A stretch of 64,000 nucleotides of DNA, from contig NZ_BONV01000015.1 in assembly GCF_016862895.1 (NCBI RefSeq), positions 1 through 64,000 on the forward strand. The letters run 5' to 3'. A program made the position numbers and the translations under genes. This DNA comes from Planotetraspora kaengkrachanensis. Its GTDB lineage: Bacteria > Actinomycetota > Actinomycetes > Streptosporangiales > Streptosporangiaceae. The number at the start of each line of letters is the position of its first letter. The first letter of the stretch is position 1. The notes beneath the pieces are model-generated. The model worked only from the letters and a program-made list of their open reading frames with translations, was not told the DNA's origin and searched no databases. Positions 41,605-48,531 of the stretch are shown piece by piece.

Positions 41605-42557
41605 GGCTCAGCCAAGGTGCTCCCGGCGCGAGGGTCCTCGCGTTCGGCGGCTATCAGCCCGCCGATGTCGTGACCAACGACGATCTCGCCCAGCGGATCG
41701 AGACCAGCGACGAGTGGATCCAGAGCCGGGTCGGCATCAAGGAGCGCCGCATCGCCGGCCCGCAGGAGTCGGAGATCGACCTCGCGGTCCAGGCCGGCGG
41801 AAAGGCCCTCGCCGCGAGCGGCCTGTCCAGCAGCGACATCGACCTCGTCATCGTGGCGAGCTGCACCCTCGAGGCGCAGATCCCGAACGCGGCCGGCCGG
41901 GTCGCGCACCGGCTCGGCATCGAGGCGCCGGGCGCCTTCGACGTCAACGCCGCGTGCGCCGGCTTCTGCTACGGGCTCGCCGCGGCCAACGACGCCGTGC
42001 GGGCGGGTTCCGCCACCAACGTCCTGGTCGTCGGCACAGAGAAGCTCAGCCAGTGGGTCGACTGGGACGACCGCACCACCGCGGTCATCTTCGCCGACGG
42101 CGCGGGCGCGGCGGTCGTCGGCCCGTCGGACACGCCCCGCATCGGCCCGGTGGCCTGGGGCAGCGCGGGCGACAAGTCGGACGCGATCATGGTCAAGGAC
42201 CGCAACTCGTTCCTCCAGCAGGAGGGTCAGACCGTCTTCCGCTGGGCCACCACGGCGCTCCACCCGGTCGCCAAGGCCGCGTGCGAGCGCGCGGGGGTCG
42301 ACCCCGCCGAGCTCGCCGCGTTCGTCCCGCACCAGGCCAACCTGCGCATCGTCGAGGCCATCGCCCGTAAGATCGGAGCCGACAACGCGGTCATCGCGCG
42401 GGACATCGTCCTGGCGGGCAACACCTCCGCCGCGTCGATCCCGCTCGCGCTGTCCCGCATGATCGAGCGCGGCGAGGTGCCCTCGGGCGGGCTCGCCCTG
42501 CTGCTCGGTTTCGGCGCGGGGCTCACGTACGCCTCCCAGGTGATCGAGCTACCGTAA
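41601..42557 (+). CDS. fabH: 3-oxoacyl-ACP synthase III
   Basis: 318 residues from GTG 41601, overlapping fabD. The thiolase fold carries the catalytic triad Cys (FDVNAACAGFCYG), His (VPHQANLRIVEA) and Asn (LAGNTSAASIPLAL). IETSDEWIQSRVGIKERR is the conserved CoA-pocket segment. FabH condenses a starter acyl-CoA (branched starters in actinomycetes) with malonyl-ACP and thereby starts chains. The gap to acpP is 62 bases and holds a good ribosome site, which probably allows higher acpP translation. Confidence 0.96.
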   Translation: MRLSQGAPGARVLAFGGYQPADVVTNDDLAQRIETSDEWIQSRVGIKERRIAGPQESEIDLAVQAGGKALAASGLSSSDIDLVIVASCTLEAQIPNAAGRVAHRLGIEAPGAFDVNAACAGFCYGLAAANDAVRAGSATNVLVVGTEKLSQWVDWDDRTTAVIFADGAGAAVVGPSDTPRIGPVAWGSAGDKSDAIMVKDRNSFLQQEGQTVFRWATTALHPVAKAACERAGVDPAELAAFVPHQANLRIVEAIARKIGADNAVIARDIVLAGNTSAASIPLALSRMIERGEVPSGGLALLLGFGAGLTYASQVIELP

Positions 42558-42619
42558 CGCTTTGTGCGGCTCGCCGTACAAGATCCAGATAATCCATGAA
42601 TTCAAGGAGAACCACCGAC

Positions 42620-42859
42620 ATGGCACTGACCGAGCAGGAGATCCTGGCTGGCCTCGGCAAGATCGTCAACGAGATCACCGGAATCCCGGCGAACGAGGTC
42701 ACCCCGGAGAAGAGCTTCGTGGACGACCTCGACATCGACTCGCTCTCCATGGTCGAGATCGCCGTGGCCGCGCAGGACGAGTTCGGCGTCGAGATCCCCG
42801 ACGACCAGCTCAAGCACCTGAAGACCGTCAAGGACGTCATCAACTTCATCCAGGCCTAG
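42620..42859 (+). CDS. acpP: Acyl carrier protein
   Basis: 79 residues from ATG 42620, after AAGGAGAACC; an in-frame ATG at 42596 lies before this ribosome site and is rejected. It is acidic and helical, with LGKIVNEITGIPANEVTPEK and DLDIDSLSMVEIAVAAQDEF. The Ser in DSL receives 4'-phosphopantetheine. DDQLKHLKTVKDVINFIQA is the last helix pair. It carries the growing acyl chain for FabD, FabH and FabF encoded around it. Confidence 0.97.
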   Translation: MALTEQEILAGLGKIVNEITGIPANEVTPEKSFVDDLDIDSLSMVEIAVAAQDEFGVEIPDDQLKHLKTVKDVINFIQA

Positions 42860-42934
42860 CCGGTCGGGGGCGGGCCCGGCGAACGTGCCGGACCCGCACG
42901 TTTCACCCAATTCATCAAAGAGGAGTGCAGAGAC

Positions 42935-44164
42935 GTGAGTAATGACCGGGTAGTGGTCGTCACCGGGATCGGCGCGACGACGCCCGTCGGTGGGGACGCC
43001 GCCTCAACCTGGTCGGCGCTCCTCGACGGGCGGTCGGGCGTCCGCACGCTGGAAGAGGACTGGATCGACTCCGTGCCGGTGAAGTTCGCCGGTCTCGCGG
43101 CGGTCGACCCCGGGGACGTACTCCCCCGGCCCGAGGCGAGGCGGCTCGACCGCGCCGAGCAGTTCGCGCTGATCGCGGCCCGCGAGGCGTGGCAGGACGC
43201 CGGCAAGCCCGAGGTCGAGCCGACGCGGCTGGGCGTCGCCGTCGGAAGCGGCATCGGCGGCATCACGACGATCCTCAACGCCTACGACCTGTTCAAGGAG
43301 AAGGGCTGGAACCGGCTCTCTCCGTTCACCGTGCCGATGCTCATGCCGAACGGCTCCGCCGGATGGATCAGCATCGAGATCGGTGCGCAGGCGGGCACCC
43401 ACTCGCCGGTCAGCGCCTGCGCCACCGGCGCGGAGGGCATCGCCTACGGCGTACAGATGATCAAGGACGGCCGGGCCGACGTGGTGGTCGCGGGCGGCAC
43501 TGAAGCAGCCATCCACCCGCTCAACATCGCCTCCTTCGCGGCCATGCGGGCGATGTCGACCCGCAACGACGAGCCGGCACGCGCGTCGCGCCCGTTCGAC
43601 AAGGGACGTGACGGCTTCGTGCTCGGCGAGGGCGCGGGCATCGTCGTGCTCGAGTCCGAGGAGCACGCGCGCGCTCGCGGCGCCAAGATCTACGCGGTGG
43701 CCGCCGGGGCGGGGTACTCCTCCGACGCCCACCACATCGCCCAGCCTGAGCCCTCGGGCGCGGGCATTCAGACCGCCATGCGGCGTGCGCTGGAGGCGGC
43801 CGGGCTGACCGGCGCCGACATCGTCCACGTCAACGCCCACGCGACCTCCACCCCCGCCGGCGACGTCGTCGAGACGATCGCCATCAAGGAGTCGGTCGGC
43901 ACCCACCCGCTGGTGACCTCGACCAAGTCGATGACCGGTCACCTCCTGGGCGGAGCGGGCGGCATCGAGTCGGTCTTCACCATCCTCGCGCTGACTGAGC
44001 GCGTCGTCCCCCCGACCATCAACGTGGACGACCTGGACGACGGCATCGAGGTGGACATCGTCCGGGCCGAGCCGCGCAAGCTCGCCGGCGGGCAGATCGC
44101 CGCGGTCAACAACTCCTTCGGGTTCGGCGGGCACAACGTCGCAGTGGTCTTCACCTCTGTTTGA
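42935..44164 (+). CDS. fabF: 3-oxoacyl-ACP synthase II
   Basis: 409 residues from GTG 42935, with GAGGAG upstream. The KAS II signature is present: active-site Cys in SPVSACATGAEGIAYG, the two His in VNAHATSTPAGD and STKSMTGHLLGGAGGIES, and the end loop NNSFGFGGHNVAVVFTS. FabF elongates acyl-ACP with malonyl-ACP. In mycobacteria the equivalent slots are kasA/kasB. The last 31 bases including the stop are duplicated in tandem directly downstream. Confidence 0.96.
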   Translation: MSNDRVVVVTGIGATTPVGGDAASTWSALLDGRSGVRTLEEDWIDSVPVKFAGLAAVDPGDVLPRPEARRLDRAEQFALIAAREAWQDAGKPEVEPTRLGVAVGSGIGGITTILNAYDLFKEKGWNRLSPFTVPMLMPNGSAGWISIEIGAQAGTHSPVSACATGAEGIAYGVQMIKDGRADVVVAGGTEAAIHPLNIASFAAMRAMSTRNDEPARASRPFDKGRDGFVLGEGAGIVVLESEEHARARGAKIYAVAAGAGYSSDAHHIAQPEPSGAGIQTAMRRALEAAGLTGADIVHVNAHATSTPAGDVVETIAIKESVGTHPLVTSTKSMTGHLLGGAGGIESVFTILALTERVVPPTINVDDLDDGIEVDIVRAEPRKLAGGQIAAVNNSFGFGGHNVAVVFTSV

Positions 44165-44201
44165 GCAAGTCGCAGTGGCCTTCACCTCTGTTTGAGCAAG
44201 G
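44140..44201 (+). repeat. 31-bp tandem duplication at the fabF stop
   Basis: CGCAGTGG(T/C)CTTCACCTCTG followed by TTTGAGCAAG, twice with period 31 (44140-44170 and 44171-44201). The only internal difference is one T/C. The first copy encodes the end of FabF and its stop; the second lies in the gap before accD and ends at the accD ribosome site. Confidence 0.9.
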
Positions 44202-44209
44202 AGTCTCGT

Positions 44210-45631
44210 ATGACTGTGCTCGACGACGGGACGGTGACCGGGGATTCCGAACAGGAGCCTGTCGATCCCCGCGACCCCAGGGCGCGCCTCGGCCACCTTC
44301 TGGACGAGGGCTCCATCCGGTTGATCTCCCCTGAGGACAAGAGCGGCGTGCTGGCCGTCACCGGCCGCGTCGAGGGAGTCCCCGTCGTCGCCTTCTGCAG
44401 CGACGCCCGTTTCCAGGGCGGCGCGATGGGCGCCGAGGGGTGCGAGCACATCGTCCATGCGTACGACGTGGCCGTGCGCGAGCGGGTCCCCGTCATCGGG
44501 GTGTGGCACTCCGGCGGCGCGCGACTCGCCGAGGGCGTCGAGTCGCTGCACTCGGTGGGCCGCGTGTTCGCCGTGATGACGAAGGCCTCCGGGGTCGTCC
44601 CCCAGATCTCCGTCGTCGTCGGCCCGGCGGCGGGGGGCGCGGCCTACGGGCCCGCGCTGACCGACATCGTGGTCCTCGCCGACAACGGCCGCATCTTCGT
44701 CACGGGACCCGACGTCGTCCGCAGCGTCACCGGCGAGCAGATCGACATGGCGGCGCTCGGCGGGCCGGAGCCGCACAGCAAGCGCAGCGGCGTCGTCCAC
44801 GTGGTCACCAAGAGTGAGCCTGAGGCGCTGCTCAGGGCCCGGCAGCTCGCCACCCTGCTCGGCCACCAGGGCCGGGGTCGCGGAGAGGTCGACGAGGTCG
44901 ACTTCAGCACGCTGCTCCCCGACAACCCGCGCCGCGCCTACGACGTGCACCCGCTCGTCAACGGTCTGCTCGACGAGCCGGGCGTGGAGTTGCACCCCAA
45001 GTGGGCGCCGAACATCGTCACCACTCTCGGCCGTCTCGGCGGGCGAACGGTCGGCGTCGTCGCCAACAATCCGCTGCGGCTCGGTGGATGCCTCGACTCC
45101 GCCTCGGCCGAGAAGGCCGCCCGGTTCGTCCGGATGTGTGATGCGTTCGGCGTGCCGCTGATCGTGCTGGTCGACGTGCCCGGCTACCTGCCCGGAGTGG
45201 GCCAGGAGCACGAGGGCGTCGTACGGCGCGGCGCCAAGCTGCTGCACGCCTTCGCCGAGGCGTCCGTACCGAGGGTCACGCTGGTCACCCGCAAGGCGTA
45301 CGGCGGCGCCTACATCGCGATGAACTCCCGGGCGCTCGGCGCGACCAGGGTCTTCGGCTGGCCCACCACCCAGGTGGCGGTCATGGGCGCGGTCGCGGCC
45401 GTCCGGGTCCTCAAGCGGCGCGAGCTCGCGGCGGTCTCCGAGGAGGAGCGGCCCGCGTTGGAGGCCCGCCTGGCCGAGGAGCACGAGAAGGTCGCCGGCG
45501 GTCTCCAGCGGGCCATCGATCTCGGAGTCATCGACGAGGTGCTCGAGCCGGCCAAAACGCGCGGGGCGATCGCCAGGCTCATCGCGCAGGCCACGCCGGC
45601 GCGCGGCGCCCACGGCAACATTCCGCTCTGA
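44210..45631 (+). CDS. accD: Acyl-CoA carboxylase carboxyltransferase subunit (AccD type)
   Basis: 473 residues from ATG 44210, nine bases after AAGGAG; ATG 44192 lies upstream of that site. It is a single-chain carboxyltransferase with both CoA-binding halves. N-terminal: GCEHIVHAYDVAVRERVPVI, SGGARLAEGVESLH and GVVPQISVVVGPAAGGAAYG. C-terminal: GRTVGVVANNPLRLGGCLDS, VDVPGYLPGVGQEHEGVVR and RVTLVTRKAYGGAYIAMNSR. It carboxylates acetyl-CoA (or propionyl-CoA) with a biotinylated alpha subunit encoded elsewhere. Position at the end of the fab operon parallels mycobacterial accD6, so it probably supplies malonyl-CoA to FabD. Confidence 0.93.
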   Translation: MTVLDDGTVTGDSEQEPVDPRDPRARLGHLLDEGSIRLISPEDKSGVLAVTGRVEGVPVVAFCSDARFQGGAMGAEGCEHIVHAYDVAVRERVPVIGVWHSGGARLAEGVESLHSVGRVFAVMTKASGVVPQISVVVGPAAGGAAYGPALTDIVVLADNGRIFVTGPDVVRSVTGEQIDMAALGGPEPHSKRSGVVHVVTKSEPEALLRARQLATLLGHQGRGRGEVDEVDFSTLLPDNPRRAYDVHPLVNGLLDEPGVELHPKWAPNIVTTLGRLGGRTVGVVANNPLRLGGCLDSASAEKAARFVRMCDAFGVPLIVLVDVPGYLPGVGQEHEGVVRRGAKLLHAFAEASVPRVTLVTRKAYGGAYIAMNSRALGATRVFGWPTTQVAVMGAVAAVRVLKRRELAAVSEEERPALEARLAEEHEKVAGGLQRAIDLGVIDEVLEPAKTRGAIARLIAQATPARGAHGNIPL

Positions 45632-45680
45632 TCCGGCAGCGGGTCCGGCGGTGAACCTTCGCTGATCCGAGTGCCGATTC

Positions 45681-45728
45681 GACGCCGAAGGCGCCGGTCC
45701 CGTGGGGGGGGCCGGCGCCTTCGGCGTC
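45681..45728. terminator. Terminator between accD and DUF3145
   Basis: A very strong 17-base stem GACGCCGAAGGCGCCGG / CCGGCGCCTTCGGCGTC with a G-rich loop. It serves the convergent ends of the fab operon and the DUF3145 gene. Confidence 0.85.
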
Positions 45729-45782
45729 AGTCGTCGGACGTCGTCCGGCGGGGTGTCGCCGCCGGACCGGGTCAGTCGGGGA

Positions 45783-46280
45783 TCACACGGCGGCGTGCAG
45801 CCAGCGGACCGGCGCGCCCTCGCCCGCGTAGCGGAACGACTCGAGCTCCTCGTCCCACTGCTTGCCGAGCAGACGGTCGAGCTCGTCCTCGATCACGGCG
45901 CGTCCCTGGGCGGCCATGAGCATGACGTTGCGCAGGCGATCCTCCGGGATGAGGATGTCGCCGTTCGCGCCCACCACGGCCGTGAAGGCGCCGAGCGACG
46001 GCGTGTAGGCGTGCCGGGAACCGTCCACGCCCGGTGAGGCGTCCTCGGTGATCTCGAAGCGGATGCGCTGCCAGCCCATGAACGAGGACGTGATCGCGGC
46101 GGCCGTGCCAGGACGGCCTTCCCACTCCGCCTGGGCCCTTAAGGTCCCGGGCGCGGCGGGCTGAGCTGTCCACGTCAGGTCGACGGGTACGCCAATAACG
46201 CCTGCGACGGCCCACTCGATGTGCGGGCACAATGCAGGCTGAGCCGAGTGGACGTACAGGACGCCACGAGCAGCAGCCAC
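45783..46280 (-). CDS. DUF3145 protein
   Basis: 165 residues from GTG 46278-46280, four bases after GGGAGG. It matches DUF3145: AAARGVLYVHSAQPALCPHI, then EWAVAGVIGVPVDLTWTAQP, AYTPSLGAFTAVVGANGDIL, IPEDRLRNVMLM and SFRYAGEGAPVRWLHAAV at the C terminus. The family is restricted to actinobacteria, of unknown function, and is found next to fabF in Streptomyces (SCO2391) as here. It is convergent with the fab operon rather than part of it. A fair promoter lies upstream at 46322-46351. Confidence 0.9.
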   Translation of the reverse strand: MAAARGVLYVHSAQPALCPHIEWAVAGVIGVPVDLTWTAQPAAPGTLRAQAEWEGRPGTAAAITSSFMGWQRIRFEITEDASPGVDGSRHAYTPSLGAFTAVVGANGDILIPEDRLRNVMLMAAQGRAVIEDELDRLLGKQWDEELESFRYAGEGAPVRWLHAAV

Positions 46281-46321
46281 CGGACCTCCCAAATCCCATG
46301 AGGTGCGCCTTCCCCAACGGC

Positions 46322-46351
46322 CTCATAGTTTGGGATGATCACAAGTTTCAA
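46322..46351 (-). promoter_or_regulatory. Probable housekeeping promoter of the DUF3145 gene
   Basis: On the minus strand TTGAAA (46346-46351), 18-base spacer, TATGAG (46322-46327), in an A+T-rich patch 40-70 bases upstream of the gene. This is close to the SigA consensus. Confidence 0.6.
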
Positions 46352-46484
46352 ACGTTAGAGAGACTACCGTCCGTCGTGGCCCGGCACCAGAGGGAGGTCA
46401 TAGCGAATCAGGCTTGTTAACGCTCCGGATCGGGAAAGCCGCCTATCGTGATCGACTCGTGACTCCCTCGCGAAGGACGTCCGG

Positions 46485-47492
46485 ATGCGCGCCACGCTGG
46501 TAGAACACCTCCCCGACCGGCCCGCCCTCATCCGGCCCGGCGAACTCCTCACCTCCTCACCGGACGCCGCGGCCCGCTGGGCCGACGACGCCGCCCCGGC
46601 CGGCCCCCTCCACCATGTACGGCTGTCGCCCGGCGTGGACGTGCTCGACCTCACCGCCACGCTTCGGGACGGGGGCCACGTGGCGTCGCCCAACCACCTC
46701 ATCGTGGGCCAACCGCTGTACTTCGGCGGGCCGGGCGGCAGGCCCACGCCCGCGGCCGCCGTGCCGTACGAGAAGGGGGAGCCCTGTGACGTCACCGTCG
46801 GCGTCCTGGACACTGGCCTGGCACCCCATCCGTGGCTGCTCGACTGGTACCGGGACGACATCGCCGAGACTCCGGACGCCGACGGGGACGGCGCGCTCGA
46901 CGAGCAGGCCGGGCACGGCACGTTCGTCGCCGGGCTGATCCTCCAGCAGGCCCCCGGCGTGCGCCTGCGCGCCCTGCGCCTGCTGGACAGTCACGGCGTC
47001 GGCGACGAGGCGGCGCTGCTGCGCGCACTGACCCGGCTGCGGCACGACCGGGTCGACGTCCTCAACCTCTCCTTCGGGGGCCACACCTTCGACGACCGGC
47101 CTCCCGCGGGCCTTGAGGACGCGCTGGCCGCCTTTCCCGCCGCGGTCGCCTGCGCGGGCAACACCGGCTCCTCCCGCCCTTTCTGGCCCGCCGCGCTGCC
47201 CGGCGTGCTCGCGGTGGGCGCCCTCGACGGGGACGCGAGGGCGGAATTCTCCGGGCACGGCCCGTGGGTGGACGCCTGGGCCGAGGGCGTCGGCCTGAAG
47301 AGCAGCTTCGTCGACCACTCCGGCTTCCGCGGCTACGCGGCCTGGAGCGGCACGTCGTTCGCGACCGCGATCGTCGCGGGTGCCGTCGCCCGCCTGTGCA
47401 GGGACATGCCGCCCCGCGACGCCGTACGGCACGTGCTCGAGGGCGGGCGGCGAATTCCGGATCTCGGGGTCGTGGTCACTCAGGATCGGTAG
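46485..47492 (+). CDS. Cytoplasmic S8 (subtilisin) serine protease
   Basis: 335 residues from ATG 46485. There is no signal peptide or propeptide; the first 95 residues form a private N-terminal domain (RATLVEHLPDRPALIRPGEL, then LHHVRLSPGVDVLDLTATLR). The catalytic triad is complete: Asp109 in VGVLDTGL, His144 in GHGTFVAG and Ser291 in SGTSFATAIVAG. The oxyanion Asn is in CAGNTGSS. It starts a four-gene block with an ECF sigma factor, a small protein and a TPR-CHAT protease; the gap to the sigma gene is 44 bases. It presumably cleaves a specific cytoplasmic partner, perhaps in a signalling cascade. Confidence 0.92.
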   Translation: MRATLVEHLPDRPALIRPGELLTSSPDAAARWADDAAPAGPLHHVRLSPGVDVLDLTATLRDGGHVASPNHLIVGQPLYFGGPGGRPTPAAAVPYEKGEPCDVTVGVLDTGLAPHPWLLDWYRDDIAETPDADGDGALDEQAGHGTFVAGLILQQAPGVRLRALRLLDSHGVGDEAALLRALTRLRHDRVDVLNLSFGGHTFDDRPPAGLEDALAAFPAAVACAGNTGSSRPFWPAALPGVLAVGALDGDARAEFSGHGPWVDAWAEGVGLKSSFVDHSGFRGYAAWSGTSFATAIVAGAVARLCRDMPPRDAVRHVLEGGRRIPDLGVVVTQDR

Positions 47493-47536
47493 TGTGCTCA
47501 CGCACCGTTCCCCCCTCGATGCGCGAAGTGACGTCC

Positions 47537-48058
47537 ATGACCGTAGAAGAGCCCCTCGCCCGCCTCGACCAGGCCGCGTGGGAAGACCTCGTCGCCCGCT
47601 TCGGCGGCCGGATGTGGGCGGTCGCCCGTGCCCTCGGGCTGTGCCCCGCCGACGCCGCCGACGCGGTCCAGGGAGCCTGGTTGCGGATGGTCGAGAACCT
47701 CGACGGAATCCGCGATCCCGAGCGGATCGGCGCGTGGCTCGTCACCACCACCCGGCACGAGGCGCTCCGGCTGAGCCGCCGGCGCCGGGGAGAGGTGACG
47801 GCGGGTCACGACCTGCCCGAGGCCGTGCTGCCCGACCCGTCCGCGGCCGTCGTCGACGCCGACTTCGGCCGGCACGCCTGGGAACGGCTCGACACCCTCG
47901 GCGAGCCCTGCCGCTCGCTTCTGCGGCTGTCCGTGCTCCGGCCGGAGGCGACCTACGCCCAGATCGCGATCCGCCTCGACCTGTCGCCGGGCAGCATCGG
48001 CCCGACCCGGGCGCGGTGCATGTCGCGGCTGCGCGGCCTGCTGGAGGAGCCCGCATGA
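47537..48058 (+). CDS. ECF-type RNA polymerase sigma factor
   Basis: 173 residues from ATG 47537 (ATG 47519 also possible). Sigma region 2 covers residues 15-80 (EDLVARFGGRMWAVARALGL, then DAADAVQGAWLRMVENLDGI and ERIGAWLVTTTRHEALRLSR). Region 4 covers residues 115-170 (LDTLGEPCRSLLRLSVLRPE, then TYAQIAIRLDLSPGSIGPTR and CMSRLRGLLEE). There is no extra C-terminal domain. The stop overlaps the start of the small protein (ATGA), which is where an anti-sigma factor is often encoded. In the usual logic it directs transcription of its own operon when released. Confidence 0.92.
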   Translation: MTVEEPLARLDQAAWEDLVARFGGRMWAVARALGLCPADAADAVQGAWLRMVENLDGIRDPERIGAWLVTTTRHEALRLSRRRRGEVTAGHDLPEAVLPDPSAAVVDADFGRHAWERLDTLGEPCRSLLRLSVLRPEATYAQIAIRLDLSPGSIGPTRARCMSRLRGLLEEPA

Positions 48059-48531
48059 GGGACGAGTACCTGCTCGCCGCGCTGCGGCTGGCCGCCGGCG
48101 CCGACCCGGTGCCCGGCCGGGTCGGCGCCGACGCCCGAGCGGCCTTCCACCTACGCCTGCCCGGAGGGGTCGTCGCGGCGCCCGTCGAGGTCCGCGGGCC
48201 GACGGGCGCCAGGTCCGGCGGTGGGACGCCGGACGCGCCGGACGACGACGGGCCGGGGATGCACCGGTTCGCGGTGGCCGGGCTCGTCATCGACGTGGAG
48301 GCCGTCGTCGCCGACGGGCGCCTGGAGGTGGCCGGACAGGTCTCCCCCGCTCCCGGCCCCGATGCCGGCTGGCAGGCCGAGATCCGCACGGCGCACGTAT
48401 GCAAGACGCGCGACCTGTCGGAGAACGGACGGTTCGCCGTGGGCGGCCTGCCCACGGGCTGGGTCAGCGTGGTCTGCCACCGTCCCGGCGAGCCGCCGGT
48501 GTCCACCCGGTGGCTGCACGTCCGCTCGTGA
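48055..48531 (+). CDS. Small protein between sigma factor and TPR-CHAT gene
   Basis: 158 residues, ATG 48055 overlapping the sigma stop. Residues 1-30 form a helix pair (RDEYLLAALRLAAGADPVPG, then RVGADARAAFHLR). The rest is beta-rich, with GMHRFAVAGLVIDVEAVVAD, RLEVAGQVSPAPG, AEIRTAHVCKTRDLSENGRF and AVGGLPTGWVSVVCHRPGEP. This looks like a carboxypeptidase-regulatory or fibronectin-type beta-sandwich. There is no membrane segment. A helical N terminus coupled to the sigma gene suggests an anti-sigma or adaptor role, and its position before the CHAT gene makes it a candidate protease substrate. No family is recognised with certainty. Confidence 0.78.
   Translation: MRDEYLLAALRLAAGADPVPGRVGADARAAFHLRLPGGVVAAPVEVRGPTGARSGGGTPDAPDDDGPGMHRFAVAGLVIDVEAVVADGRLEVAGQVSPAPGPDAGWQAEIRTAHVCKTRDLSENGRFAVGGLPTGWVSVVCHRPGEPPVSTRWLHVRS

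Noticed and set aside
43004-45613. 869-codon open frame antisense to fabF and accD
   Set aside because: Crosses two genuine genes and their gap; composition is typical antisense of high-GC coding DNA.
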